NCBI RefSeq assembly: GCF_900168065.1
Contig: NZ_FUZZ01000001.1
Span: 1,054,001-1,118,000, forward strand
DNA from: Chitinophaga ginsengisegetis
GTDB lineage: Bacteria; Bacteroidota; Bacteroidia; Chitinophagales; Chitinophagaceae
DNA: 64,000 bases
Reading direction: 5' to 3'
Of the stretch, positions 8,319-18,395 are shown in pieces (the stretch's first letter is position 1; each line of letters starts with the position of its first letter). The notes under the pieces are model-generated. The model saw nothing but the letters and a program-made list of their open reading frames with translations. It was not told the DNA's origin and searched no databases. The translations under genes and the position numbers were made by a program.

Positions 8319-9329
8319 TTACTCGTTCATGATCCGCTGCCAGGTGTCCATCATTGTTTTGGACCCTATAAAAATGGCCATCCGCTGGTGCAGCTGTACA
8401 GGTTTCAGCTCCAGGAGGCGCTGTTTGCCGTTAGCCATCGCCACACCGCCGGCTTTCTCCATGATAAACGACATGGGATTGCACTCGTAACAAAGCCTTA
8501 AACGGCCGGCCGGGTACTTCCCAAAAGCCGGGTACATGAAAATACCACCCTGGATGAGGGTACGGTGTATTTCAGCTACCATACAGCCTACAAACCGGTG
8601 ACGGTAAATACGGTCATTTTCGTTCCTCGCCATAAAATGATCGATCGACTTACGGATTTTATGCTCATATAAGTGGTAATAACCCACATTTACGGAGAAA
8701 ATATCACTGTCGGGCGGGCATTTCAGGTTGGGGTGCGACAGGCAGAACTCCCCGATAGACGGGTCCAGGGTGAAGCCCTGCACGCTGCGGCGCGTGGCAT
8801 ATACCATCATGGTAGAGGAGCCATAAATGATATACCCGGCGGCTATCTGCTTGGTGCCCGGCTGCAGGAAATCCTCCAGCTCACACTCCGAGCCCTCCGG
8901 TGTAAGCCGGCGGTATACGGAGAAAATGGTACCGATAGATACATTCACATCAATGTTGCCGGAACCATCCAGGGGGTCCATCAACACCACATATTTCGAT
9001 TTTTTGGAATGCTCATCATGAAAAGGGATGAAGTTTTCATTTTCTTCTGAGGCCACGCCACAGCAGTAAATACTGGTTTCCAGTGCATCAATGAACTGCT
9101 CATTGGCAAATTCATCCAGCTTCTTTACTGATTCGCCCTGCACATTGGTTTTGCCGGCTTCTCCCAGGATATCAGCAATACCCGCTTTATTTACTTCCAC
9201 ATTTACCCTTTTAGCAGCGAGACCGATATCACGCAGTAAACCGGATAACTGACCGGTGGCTCCCGGGTAATTCCGTAACTCCTGGATAGTAAATTCATCC
9301 AGTGTCATTACTTTTTGCTTAAGATTCAT
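8319..9329 (-). CDS. fbp: Fructose-1,6-bisphosphatase, class I
   Basis: A 336-residue cytosolic enzyme that removes the 1-phosphate of fructose-1,6-bisphosphate in gluconeogenesis. The metal-binding signature VVLMDPLDGSGNIDVN (near residue 114), the upstream acidic SEENENF segment, and the C-terminal GGIFMYPAFG and CYECNPMSFIMEKAGG blocks are the class I motifs. The length is normal. An in-frame ATG seven codons in (MTLDEFTIQELR) is an alternative start. It is transcribed away from aspartate kinase and has its own terminator. Confidence 0.96.
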   Translation of the reverse strand: MNLKQKVMTLDEFTIQELRNYPGATGQLSGLLRDIGLAAKRVNVEVNKAGIADILGEAGKTNVQGESVKKLDEFANEQFIDALETSIYCCGVASEENENFIPFHDEHSKKSKYVVLMDPLDGSGNIDVNVSIGTIFSVYRRLTPEGSECELEDFLQPGTKQIAAGYIIYGSSTMMVYATRRSVQGFTLDPSIGEFCLSHPNLKCPPDSDIFSVNVGYYHLYEHKIRKSIDHFMARNENDRIYRHRFVGCMVAEIHRTLIQGGIFMYPAFGKYPAGRLRLCYECNPMSFIMEKAGGVAMANGKQRLLELKPVQLHQRMAIFIGSKTMMDTWQRIMNE

Positions 9330-9426
9330 AACGTTAGGTTGTATGGGCGAATTTAGTCAATTGAAACTATTTTAACAGAACTGTCATTTATCTGCAAACA
9401 GATTTTAAAACAATTCTAAACTTGTC

Positions 9427-9434
9427 TTACTTTG
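9427..9434 (+). promoter_or_regulatory. Probable promoter of aspartate kinase gene
   Basis: TTACTTTG differs from TAnnTTTG at one position. TTTA at 9404-9407 sits 19 bases upstream as a -33 candidate. The start codon is 35 bases downstream of the -7 box. Confidence 0.4.
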
Positions 9435-9468
9435 CCAAATAATTTTTTAAAAGAAGATAAACTATCAT

Positions 9469-10737
9469 ATGAAGGTTTTCAAGTTTGGTGGCGCAAGTTT
9501 AGAAAGTGTTGAACGTATCCGGCAGGTGGCTCAGATTGTACAGTCATTTCCGGACGAGAAACTCCTCATTGTTATTTCTGCAATGGCCAAAACAACCAAT
9601 GAGCTGGAAAAAGTAGCACAGAACTTTTTCCTGCGCAAAAGGGAAATCGCCGCGCAACTCCTCTTTAACATCGAGCAGCAACACGTAAATGTAGCCGAGG
9701 CCCTGCTGGGAACAAAGGATCATCCTTTATTTATCCAGCTGCAGCAATTCTTCACCGAAGCAGAATGGACGCTGGGCGAAAAACCCCTGCGCACCTACGA
9801 TTACTATTACGATCAGCTGGTTGGACTGGGTGAATTGCTCAGCACTTCCATTGTAAGCGCTTTCTTTAACAGCATAGGCATCCACAATACCTGGCTGGAC
9901 GTAAGGGATATTTTCCGGACAGACGATAACTTCCGCGACGCCAATATAGACTGGCCCTACACCCAGCGGCAGGTAACCGAAAAAGTGGTTCCCCTGTTTA
10001 ACAGCACCAATATTGTGATTGCACAGGGCTTTATAGGCAGCACCGACCAGAACGAAAGCGTTACCCTGGGCAGGGAAGGCAGCGATTACTCTGCCGCCGT
10101 TTTCGCCAATATGCTCGATGCCGAAAGCCAAACCATCTGGAAAGATGTGGAAGGACTGAAAAATGCCGATCCCAAGCTGTTCCCCAACACCGTAAATATA
10201 CCAGAGATCAGCTACGGTGAAGTGATAGAAATGGCCTACTATGGCGCCCAGGTGATTCACCCGAAAACTATTAAACCACTGCAGAACAAACAGATCCCCC
10301 TGCTGGTGAAATGCTTCCTGGATAAAAACCTCCCCGGCACGGTGATCAAGGAAACCGTAGATGTAAAACAGCTGCCCCCCATCATTGTGCTGAAAAAGAA
10401 CCAGGTTTTACTGAATATTACCTCCAAAGACTATTCTTTTATTACCGAAGATAAGATCAGCGATATCTATGAGATCTTCCACGGGCTGAAGGTGAAAATT
10501 AACCTGATGCAGAACGGGGCGATCAATTTCTCCTGCTGTATTGATAATAACCCGGAGAAGATAGAACTCCTGATCAAAACGCTCCACGAGCAGTTTAAAA
10601 TCGTTTACAACGAAGGACTGGAGCTCCTTACCGTACGTTACTACCAAACCGGCCTGCTGGAAGAACTCAGCGACGGCCACACTATACTCCTGGAACAACG
10701 TTCACCCGCTACCATACAGCGTCTCTGGAAAAGATAA
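9469..10737 (+). CDS. Monofunctional aspartate kinase
   Basis: A 422-residue aspartokinase, phosphorylating aspartate in the first step of lysine/threonine/methionine synthesis. The N-terminal motif is KFGGASLES rather than the usual KFGGTSV. The later motif TLGREGSDYSAAVFANM matches the GRGGSDYTAA block, and IWKDVEGLKNADPK the WTDVDGV block. The C-terminal part (about 300-422) is short, consistent with a compact ACT region. This is the divergent Bacteroidetes form, distinct from the fused ThrA encoded at 43175. Which end product controls it cannot be read from sequence. Confidence 0.9.
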   Translation: MKVFKFGGASLESVERIRQVAQIVQSFPDEKLLIVISAMAKTTNELEKVAQNFFLRKREIAAQLLFNIEQQHVNVAEALLGTKDHPLFIQLQQFFTEAEWTLGEKPLRTYDYYYDQLVGLGELLSTSIVSAFFNSIGIHNTWLDVRDIFRTDDNFRDANIDWPYTQRQVTEKVVPLFNSTNIVIAQGFIGSTDQNESVTLGREGSDYSAAVFANMLDAESQTIWKDVEGLKNADPKLFPNTVNIPEISYGEVIEMAYYGAQVIHPKTIKPLQNKQIPLLVKCFLDKNLPGTVIKETVDVKQLPPIIVLKKNQVLLNITSKDYSFITEDKISDIYEIFHGLKVKINLMQNGAINFSCCIDNNPEKIELLIKTLHEQFKIVYNEGLELLTVRYYQTGLLEELSDGHTILLEQRSPATIQRLWKR

Positions 10738-10811
10738 ATTTATCCAGTAAAAATATTCCCGCCCTCCGTGCAACTTTTTTCGTACCCGTTCGTCTTTAGT
10801 AAAAATGTGGT

Positions 10812-11093
10812 ATGAAAAAAGTTGCTATCGTTTTAAGCCTGAGTACCGTGGTTATGCTGATCATAGCATGCGGAGGGAAAATGGTCAACCGTGGCTACCT
10901 TTCCGCCAGCAACCCGGATGAATTGCCTATTTACCTGATCACCCTCGGAAATTTCAGGGAAACGCCTGCTTGTTCCACTACCCCGTCGTCGTCGTGTGTT
11001 ATGAATGAAACAACAAACATGCCCCTCGGTAAGATACAGGATGTTTTAAGACAGGCACTTCAATACTACCAGGAGAACTGCAGCAGGAAATAA
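10812..11093 (+). CDS. Small putative lipoprotein of unknown function
   Basis: A 93-residue protein starting MKKVAIVLSLSTVVMLIIAC, a signal peptide ending in a probable lipobox cysteine at residue 20. The mature part has three more cysteines (CSTTPSSSC, then NCSRK at the end), which could form disulfides in the periplasm. I recognise no domain. It lies between aspartate kinase and a TonB-dependent receptor, with 54 bases to the latter, so it may share its transcript. Confidence 0.55.
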   Translation: MKKVAIVLSLSTVVMLIIACGGKMVNRGYLSASNPDELPIYLITLGNFRETPACSTTPSSSCVMNETTNMPLGKIQDVLRQALQYYQENCSRK

Positions 11094-11147
11094 CAGCCCC
11101 CCTTTTTTGGTATTAGCTTTTGAGAAATTTACAACGGAAACGATAGT

Positions 11148-13592
11148 ATGAGAACAATCATCGTAGCCCTGGGAATGCTTTTTATTGGTGTGCAAACAAC
11201 CCTCGCACAACAAACTAACTCCACAGGAAAAATTACACTGACAATTACAGACCACGAAGGCAAGCCGCTCCCCTTTACCAGCGTAATGGTGAGGAATATT
11301 AAGGACTCGTCCCTTGTGAAAGGAGAACTGACCACCACCAACGGCAGCTGCGCCTTTGAAAAAATAGCCTACGGCCATTATTTTATCCAGGCGTCCCAGA
11401 TGGGATACAACACCTCCTACAGCAAAACTTTTCTGCTCAATGCCTCCCATAAAGCCATCACCCTGGATACCATCCGCCTGAACACTTTAGGCAAAAACCT
11501 CCAGGCCGTGAATGTAACCGCACAGAAACCTTTTATTGAGAGTTCTGCCGGGAAAACCGTAATGAACATCGAAAACAGCGTAAGCGCCGCCGGCAATACC
11601 GCCCTGGACCTGCTCCGCCGGGCGCCGGGCGTACAGGTAGATAACAACGAAAACGTAACCCTGAAAGGACAAAGCGTAACCGTAATGATCGATGGTAAAC
11701 TGACCTACCTCAGTGGCGAACAGTTAACCAATCTCCTGAAAACAACACCCGGGGAAAGCATCGCCTCCATTGAAATATTAACCAGTCCATCTGCCAAATA
11801 TGATGCCTCCGGGAATGGTGGTATCATCAACATAAAAACTAAAAAAGGAAAAATGACGGGGATCAATGGTAACGTAAATGCTACCCTTACCCAGTCGAGA
11901 TACGGCCGCTATGGTATTTCCGGTAATGTTAACTGGAGAACGGAAAAATTCAACCTGTTCGGTAATTTCGACCAGGGCGACTATCCCCGGCAGGTTACCC
12001 GCGTATACAGCCGGAATGTAAAGGAAAACGATGGCAGCTCCACCTATCTTCAGCAAAATATATTTCAGCGCAACCGCTTTAAAAACAACTACCTGAAAAT
12101 AGGAATGGATTACTTTATCAACGATAAACAAACCATCGGCGTACTGGCCAACGGCTATAAGAATTCCTTTAGCAACCAGATTTACAGCGATGCCAACCTG
12201 GGTCAGGCAAATATGCCGCCGGATTCTATCGTAAATTCCCTCACCACCAACAACAATAAGTTCGATAACATTGCGCTTAACCTGAACTATAAAATAATCC
12301 TGGATACCGCCGGCGGAAGGGAAATCAGTTTTGATGCCGACTATGCACAGTTCAACAACCACCGCTTAATGCAGCTGAACGATAGCCTCTACGATGCCAA
12401 AACACAACTGAACCGCAACCCCAACAGCATCCGCACCACAGGCAGCACACAGGTGCTTATCAAAAGTCTGAAAGCAGACCTGAGCTGGCCGCTCGGGAAG
12501 GAAGGTAAACTGGAAGCAGGCGCTAAAACCAGCTTCGTTACCACCACCAACCTATTGCAGTTTGATTCGTTGTTTCATGGCAGCTATAAACCCTCCCCTG
12601 GCTTAAGCGACCGCTTTAACTACCAGGAAAATATTTATGCCGCATACGCCACTTATAAAAAACAAATACAGAAAACAAATGTGCAACTGGGACTGAGAGT
12701 AGAGAACACCGAGTCTACCGGGACTTCTTTTACGACCGGCACAAATGTGAAACGCTCTTATGTCGACTTCTTTCCAAACATCACCGTGGAACAAAAGCTC
12801 AATGATAAAAATAAAGTGAGCCTGGCCATGTCACGCAGGATAGAAAGGCCACAATACGGCCAGTTGAATCCATTTATGTTTTACCTGGACAAGTACACCT
12901 ACTTCAGGGGAAACCCGTACCTCCGGCCGCAATACAGCAACATCGCGGAAGTGGCCTATACGTTCAAAGACAAATACATCGTCACCTTCCGCTATAGCCG
13001 GATTAAAGATATGATGGAAGAATTTATTACGCAGGATGACAGTACCAAAGCCTCCATCAGCACGGAACGCAACTACGACAAAACAGATATTTACAGCATC
13101 CTGTTTACACTGCCCTTCCAGTTTACAAAATGGTGGACCAGCGATAACAACGCGGATTTCTCCTATAATAAATACCGCTTTGAAGATCCTGTAACGAATG
13201 ATCCTTATTACCGGTCTAACCTTAATTATTATATCAGCAGCACCAATACCATTACCCTTCCAAAAGATTTTAAGGTAGAAGTAATGGGCTACTATAACTC
13301 GCCTTTTATTTTTGGTATTTTCAGGGGCTATGCACAGTATAACCTGAACCTGGGTGTTCAGAAAATGTTCCTGAATAAAAACGCTACCGTAAAACTGAGC
13401 TACAACAATATCCTGCGGAATGAAAGCTACCGCGGGGCGGCAGAATTTGCCAACCTGAACATGAGTATCTTCAATACCTGGCAGTTCCGCACCGTAAACC
13501 TTTCCTTCAGCTATAAATTTGGCAGCGCCACTATTAAAGCCGCCCGCGAAAGGAAAACCGGTACCAGCGATGAACAGAACAGGGCAGGTTAA
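11148..13592 (+). CDS. TonB-dependent receptor-like outer-membrane beta-barrel protein
   Basis: An 814-residue outer-membrane protein. A signal peptide (about 1-21, ending LAQQ) is followed by a carboxypeptidase-regulatory-like beta-sandwich (about 25-112, GKITLTITDHEGKPLPFTSV). Then comes a plug-like domain (about 125-230, LDLLRRAPGVQVDNNENVTL and IEILTSPSAKYDASGNGGII). The rest is a barrel of repeated aromatic/Asn strands of the outer-membrane beta-barrel 3 group. There is no SusD partner next to it, so it is not an obvious glycan-uptake pair. Its stop codon shares bases with the convergent nuoN stop. The ligand is unknown. Confidence 0.85.
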   Translation: MRTIIVALGMLFIGVQTTLAQQTNSTGKITLTITDHEGKPLPFTSVMVRNIKDSSLVKGELTTTNGSCAFEKIAYGHYFIQASQMGYNTSYSKTFLLNASHKAITLDTIRLNTLGKNLQAVNVTAQKPFIESSAGKTVMNIENSVSAAGNTALDLLRRAPGVQVDNNENVTLKGQSVTVMIDGKLTYLSGEQLTNLLKTTPGESIASIEILTSPSAKYDASGNGGIINIKTKKGKMTGINGNVNATLTQSRYGRYGISGNVNWRTEKFNLFGNFDQGDYPRQVTRVYSRNVKENDGSSTYLQQNIFQRNRFKNNYLKIGMDYFINDKQTIGVLANGYKNSFSNQIYSDANLGQANMPPDSIVNSLTTNNNKFDNIALNLNYKIILDTAGGREISFDADYAQFNNHRLMQLNDSLYDAKTQLNRNPNSIRTTGSTQVLIKSLKADLSWPLGKEGKLEAGAKTSFVTTTNLLQFDSLFHGSYKPSPGLSDRFNYQENIYAAYATYKKQIQKTNVQLGLRVENTESTGTSFTTGTNVKRSYVDFFPNITVEQKLNDKNKVSLAMSRRIERPQYGQLNPFMFYLDKYTYFRGNPYLRPQYSNIAEVAYTFKDKYIVTFRYSRIKDMMEEFITQDDSTKASISTERNYDKTDIYSILFTLPFQFTKWWTSDNNADFSYNKYRFEDPVTNDPYYRSNLNYYISSTNTITLPKDFKVEVMGYYNSPFIFGIFRGYAQYNLNLGVQKMFLNKNATVKLSYNNILRNESYRGAAEFANLNMSIFNTWQFRTVNLSFSYKFGSATIKAARERKTGTSDEQNRAG

Positions 13593-15028
13593 ACCAGGAT
13601 ACGCATCATTTGCTGAATAAGCGCCATCATAGCAGTAGGATATACACCCAGCCCTATTAACAGTATGGTTAAAATAACCAGGGTAATATTACCGGCCATG
13701 GGCAGGGCCGGTACCACCGTTGTTTGCTGCCCCTTTGCAGGCACCGCAAACATAGCCGCCACCAACCGGATATAATAATACAACCCGATCACACTATTGA
13801 TCACCAGCATAAACAACAGGAACCACTGGTGCCCGTCCACTCCCGCCAGCACCACGTAAAACTTACCGATAAAACCTGCGGTAAGCGGAATACCCGCCAG
13901 CGATAACAGCATTGCTGTAAACACCGTAGCCACCCAGGGATAACGCCAGAACAGCCCCCTGTAATCGGCAATCGTTTCCGCATCCTGCGAACTGCTCGAC
14001 ATCACAATCACCACCCCAAAAGCGCCGATGCTTGTAATAAAATAAGCCACCAGGTAAAACGCCAATGCCTCCAGCCCGGTTTGCACACCCGACAAAAAAG
14101 CTACCAGGATATAACCCATATGCGCAATAGAAGAATACGCCAGGATACGTTTGATATTCTGCTGTGTGAGTGCCAGCCAGTTGCCAGCAAACATAGACGC
14201 TACCGCAATAATAGCCACTATCCACCACAACATCGGGTAGTCGTTACCGTGAATGTCCTGGTAAAAACGGATCAGCAGCACCAGCATGGCCCCTTTGGAA
14301 ACCGTAGCAATAAACGCCGCTACCGGCAATGGTGCGCCTTCATAAATATCCGGCGCCCACATATGAAAAGGAACAATGCCCAGTTTAAACCCTACTCCTA
14401 TCAACATCAAACCAAAACCCGCCATTACGCTCACCGGCAAGTAACCCGCCTCCCGCAAAGCCGCGCCTATTCCGGGGAAATCCATATGACCGGTAAACGC
14501 ATACACCAGCGCCATCCCAAACAACAGGAATGCAGACGACAACGCCGCCAGCATCAGGTATTTGATCCCCGCTTCATCAGACCGCTCACGGGCACGCAGG
14601 TACGCAATTAATCCATACAAACTAATGCTAAGTATCTCCAATCCCAGGAACAGCGACATAAAGTGACGGCTCACCACCAGCACCAAAGCGCCAATAGTAG
14701 CCAGGATCAGGAGAATGTAGTACTCCTCCTTCCGCTCTTCCCTTTCTTCAAAATAATTAAACGACAACAACAGGATAATGAATCCCGATACCAGGATCAA
14801 CCCGGAATTAAAGAGGGAAAATTCATCGATTACCAGCAGCGGTGGCACCGGGTGCGGAATATACTTAATGGCGGGAATCACCGCCGCCATAGCCATACCA
14901 AAAGCAAGAAGGGAAAAGCTGTACACGATGCGGTGATTACGCCAGGCTGCTACCAGCAACATGGCTATCACTGCCGCAGCGCACAGGGTTATCAGCGGCC
15001 CCAGACTTAAAAAATCAGCGAACGACAT
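13589..15028 (-). CDS. nuoN: NADH-quinone oxidoreductase subunit N
   Basis: A 479-residue polytopic membrane subunit of complex I, one of three antiporter-like proton-pumping subunits, and the last gene of the nuo operon. It has about 14 helices and the family core AGIKYLMLAALSSAFLLFGM, then LMLIGVGFKLGIVPFHMWAPD with the key lysine. I use the ATG at 15028 (MSFADFLSLG); a TTG two codons earlier is also possible. It overlaps the end of nuoM by 14 bases. Convergent with the upstream receptor gene, sharing TTAA at the stops. Confidence 0.95.
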   Translation of the reverse strand: MSFADFLSLGPLITLCAAAVIAMLLVAAWRNHRIVYSFSLLAFGMAMAAVIPAIKYIPHPVPPLLVIDEFSLFNSGLILVSGFIILLLSFNYFEEREERKEEYYILLILATIGALVLVVSRHFMSLFLGLEILSISLYGLIAYLRARERSDEAGIKYLMLAALSSAFLLFGMALVYAFTGHMDFPGIGAALREAGYLPVSVMAGFGLMLIGVGFKLGIVPFHMWAPDIYEGAPLPVAAFIATVSKGAMLVLLIRFYQDIHGNDYPMLWWIVAIIAVASMFAGNWLALTQQNIKRILAYSSIAHMGYILVAFLSGVQTGLEALAFYLVAYFITSIGAFGVVIVMSSSSQDAETIADYRGLFWRYPWVATVFTAMLLSLAGIPLTAGFIGKFYVVLAGVDGHQWFLLFMLVINSVIGLYYYIRLVAAMFAVPAKGQQTTVVPALPMAGNITLVILTILLIGLGVYPTAMMALIQQMMRILV

Positions 15029-16469
15029 AGTCAATGTTTTGGGAAGTGTTCAATACCGGTTGCGGATGGAAGCCCAGCCAGCATATTACTATTACCAATG
15101 CTATTATGATCACCAGCTCACGCCCGTTTAAATCGGGCACAGCATATTGCCGGTCGCACGGACCGAAGAAAACTTTCTGCATAATGCGCAGCGAATAAGC
15201 TGTTGCCACCACCAGGCCAATAGTAGCCAGGATAGTAAGCACATGATTGGCCTGCCAGCTACCCAGCAGCACCAGGAATTCCGCTACAAAATTGCCTAAC
15301 CCCGGCAAGCCCAGAGAGGCCATTACAAAAATCATGGCAGCGCTGCCCATCATAGGCAACCGTAGCCAGAGCCCGCCCATCTGCCGCAGGTTGCGGGTAT
15401 GTATGCGCTCGTACAACGCCCCTGCAATAATGAATAACGCGCCTGTGCTGATACCGTGGGTAATCATCTGCATCACTACTCCCTGGTAAGCAATTTCGTT
15501 AAAGGCGAAAGCACCCAGCAGTACAAAGCCCATATGACTCACGCTGGTGTAGGCGATCAGTCTTTTAAGATCTGTTTGTGCATAGGCCAGCATGCCGCCA
15601 TACAGGATACCAATTACGCCCAGCAACATGGCCACCGGCGCTATCTCTGCTGCGGCAGCGGGAAACAGCGGCAATACAAACCGGAGGATGCCATAAGCGC
15701 CCGTTTTCAGCAGCAGCCCGGCCAGCACGACACTACCCGCAGTAGGCGCTTCCGTATGCGCATCCGGCAGCCACGTGTGAAAGGGCACTGCCGGCAGTTT
15801 TACCAGGAAGGCAATCAGGAAACCCAGCATCAGCCAACGTTCCATAAAGGGCGTCATCGGTGTATTAAGCAGATCGAAATAATTAAACGTATATACGTTG
15901 GTGTTAGCTTTATGTATAAAGTACAAACCGAGTATTGCCAGCAGCATCAGCAAGCCGCCCGCCTGTGTGAACAGGAAAAACTTGTTGGCCGCATATTCCC
16001 GGTGCTCATGGCCCCAGATCCCAATCAGGAAGTACATCGGTATCAGCATCATCTCCCAGAAAAAATAAAACAGGAAAAGATCCATTGTCAGGAAAACACC
16101 CGTGATACCACACAACACAAACAACAGGTTAAAGTGAAAGAACCCTACACGGGTCTGAATCTCTTTCCAGGAAATGAGTACCGCCAGCGCCCCCAGGAAA
16201 AATGTCAGCGCCAGCATCAGCATACTTAAACCATCCATTGCCAGGTGCAGACTGATCCCGAAATGCGGTACCCAATCCATCCGGAACTGGTACCACCACC
16301 GGCTGCTGCTGCTATGGCTATGCTCTATCCACACCCCTGCAATAATTCCGAGGTTCACCAGCAGGCTGCAAAGGGCTATCCAGCGGCTGGCAGCGTGGCT
16401 TTTCACGCCGGCTACCCACGACAACAATGCCGCGCCAAAAAGGATTAATATCAATACCAGCAATATCAT
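15015..16469 (-). CDS. nuoM: NADH-quinone oxidoreductase subunit M
   Basis: A 484-residue antiporter-like membrane subunit of complex I. The segments FLVKLPAVPFHTWLPDAHTEAPTAGSVVLAG (given here only as landmarks: key Lys in VKLP, HTWLPDAH) and SHMGFVLLGAFAFNE are conserved. The glutamate of FFWEMMLIPMYFLIG, needed for pumping, is present. The start at 16469 (MILLVLILILFG) was chosen because it begins the first membrane helix. A longer frame to 16565 would overlap nuoL. It begins 23 bases after the nuoL stop. Confidence 0.95.
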   Translation of the reverse strand: MILLVLILILFGAALLSWVAGVKSHAASRWIALCSLLVNLGIIAGVWIEHSHSSSSRWWYQFRMDWVPHFGISLHLAMDGLSMLMLALTFFLGALAVLISWKEIQTRVGFFHFNLLFVLCGITGVFLTMDLFLFYFFWEMMLIPMYFLIGIWGHEHREYAANKFFLFTQAGGLLMLLAILGLYFIHKANTNVYTFNYFDLLNTPMTPFMERWLMLGFLIAFLVKLPAVPFHTWLPDAHTEAPTAGSVVLAGLLLKTGAYGILRFVLPLFPAAAAEIAPVAMLLGVIGILYGGMLAYAQTDLKRLIAYTSVSHMGFVLLGAFAFNEIAYQGVVMQMITHGISTGALFIIAGALYERIHTRNLRQMGGLWLRLPMMGSAAMIFVMASLGLPGLGNFVAEFLVLLGSWQANHVLTILATIGLVVATAYSLRIMQKVFFGPCDRQYAVPDLNGRELVIIIALVIVICWLGFHPQPVLNTSQNIDYVVR

Positions 16470-16492
16470 AACTTTTCGTTTAATCGTTCCGG

Positions 16493-18382
16493 TTATATAT
16501 AAATCCGCCAGATCAATACCGACAATATCGCCACCGCTCCCAGTACCACGCCCAGTATATACCATCGCAGCAAACCACTCTGCGTACGTGCGAGCACGTT
16601 ATGACACCATTCCATAAACGCCGCCAGCCCGGTATAGAGCGTGTCTATCAAATCCCTTTTATTGATACGCGACAGGTACACAAAAGGACGCACCAGCAGC
16701 ACATTGTATAATTCGTCAAAGTCCCACCCCCTGCTCCAGTAGCCGCGCAGCCACATAATGGCAGGCATCTCCAGGAAATCGGACATCCCTTTGGGATGCT
16801 TCACCACCCAGGCATACGCCAGCCCAATGCCGCCCAGCGCCAGCAAAGCCGATAATGCCTGCGAAGTCCATTCCATCGCAAGGCTTTCATGCAACATGGA
16901 TACCGCCGGCAGCACCGGTTGCAGCCAGTTACTGAACAAGGTTACATGCCCCATCGTATGTGGCAGTTCTATAAACCCGGCCACAGTGGACAATACCGCC
17001 AGAACATACAGCGGAATCATCATACTGCCTCCCGGCCGGTGATGCACCTTCGTTTTTTCTTCTCCATAAAATACCAGGAAGAACATGCGGAAAGTGTACA
17101 TGCCCGTGAGTAACGCGCCCAGCAAGGCCGCCAGCCAGAAGCCCACATGGCCCCCTGCCGCCGACCACGACAACCAGATGATCTGGTCTTTACTATAAAA
17201 TCCCGCTGTTACAAAAGGAATGGCGGCCAGGGAAGCACAGCCAATCAGGAATACCCAGTAAACACTACGCAGCTGCTTCTTCAATCCACCCATCTTAAAC
17301 ATATCCTGCTCGTGGTGCAGCGCTACAATAATAGCGCCCGCAGCCATGAACAACAGCGCCTTAAAAAAAGCATGCGTTACAAAATGAAATACCGCCGCCG
17401 ACCATGCGCCGCAACCCAGCGCGAGGAACATATACCCGATCTGGCTCACCGTAGAATAAGCCAGTACTCTTTTAATATCCGTTTGCACCAGGGCGCTGAA
17501 ACCCGCCAGCACCAAAGTGATAGCGCCTATTACGGCCGTAGTGGTTTGCGCTGCCGGCGCCAGTTCAAATAAAGTATGCGTACGTGCAATAAGATAAACG
17601 CCTGCTGTAACCATTGTGGCAGCATGGATCAATGCACTCACCGGTGTAGGCCCGGCCATCGCATCCGGCAACCATGTTTGCAACGGTAGCTGGGCCGACT
17701 TACCCACCGCGCCGCCCAACAGCAACAAAGCGATAATAGTAATCACCCCGTCGTTTGCCGACCAGATATGTGTACTGTTTTCCAGTAAGCCGGGAATACT
17801 CAAGGTGCCGGTGTACTGAAATAACATAAACAACGCAATGGCCATAGCGGTATCGCCAACACGTGTTACAATAAAAGCTTTCCGCGCTGCATATCCGTTG
17901 GCAGGATCTTTATACCAGAAGCCGATCAGCAGGTAACTGCAAAGGCCCACGCCTTCCCAGCCGAAGTACAGCAGCAATAAATTATCTGCCATCACCAGCG
18001 TAAGCATGGCGCCTACAAATAAGTTCATACAGGCAAAGAAACGGGCGTAGTCCGGTTCGTCGTGCATATAACCGGATGCATACACATGAATCAGGAAACC
18101 CACAATGGTGATCACCAGCACAAATACCACCGACAAGGCATCCATCCGGAAATCGAAACCTGTTTTAAAGCCGCCGGCTTCCAGCCAGTTGCCGGCATGC
18201 TGAACAATCGCCTGTTCGCCGTTCGTGGCAAACTGCATGGCAATGATGATGGCCACAATGGCCGCTAATGCGATACTGCCGCATCCGATCACGGTAACGC
18301 CTATACGGTCGAAACGCTTCCAGCCCAGCATGAGCAGGAAGGCGCCTATAAAAGGAATGAGCGGTATGAGTGCAGGAAACAT
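16493..18382 (-). CDS. nuoL: NADH-quinone oxidoreductase subunit L
   Basis: A 629-residue subunit, the largest membrane antiporter-like protein of complex I. It has the conserved core LLYFGWEGVGLCSYLLIGFW (glutamate near residue 145), KSAQLPLQTWLPDAMAGPTP with the pumping lysine, and SALIHAATMVTAGVYL. The C-terminal part includes the long lateral helix and a final membrane anchor. The length is normal. It starts 13 bases after nuoK ends and is followed by nuoM. Confidence 0.96.
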   Translation of the reverse strand: MFPALIPLIPFIGAFLLMLGWKRFDRIGVTVIGCGSIALAAIVAIIIAMQFATNGEQAIVQHAGNWLEAGGFKTGFDFRMDALSVVFVLVITIVGFLIHVYASGYMHDEPDYARFFACMNLFVGAMLTLVMADNLLLLYFGWEGVGLCSYLLIGFWYKDPANGYAARKAFIVTRVGDTAMAIALFMLFQYTGTLSIPGLLENSTHIWSANDGVITIIALLLLGGAVGKSAQLPLQTWLPDAMAGPTPVSALIHAATMVTAGVYLIARTHTLFELAPAAQTTTAVIGAITLVLAGFSALVQTDIKRVLAYSTVSQIGYMFLALGCGAWSAAVFHFVTHAFFKALLFMAAGAIIVALHHEQDMFKMGGLKKQLRSVYWVFLIGCASLAAIPFVTAGFYSKDQIIWLSWSAAGGHVGFWLAALLGALLTGMYTFRMFFLVFYGEEKTKVHHRPGGSMMIPLYVLAVLSTVAGFIELPHTMGHVTLFSNWLQPVLPAVSMLHESLAMEWTSQALSALLALGGIGLAYAWVVKHPKGMSDFLEMPAIMWLRGYWSRGWDFDELYNVLLVRPFVYLSRINKRDLIDTLYTGLAAFMEWCHNVLARTQSGLLRWYILGVVLGAVAILSVLIWRIYI

Positions 18383-18395
18383 ACAATTGAATATT

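Noticed and set aside
11148..13592. Polysaccharide utilisation locus (SusC/SusD pair)
   Set aside because: No SusD-like gene follows the receptor and it is of the outer-membrane beta-barrel 3 type.
15456..16229. 257-codon frame antisense to nuoM
   Set aside because: Gln/His-rich composition typical of antisense to membrane protein genes; fully overlaps nuoM.
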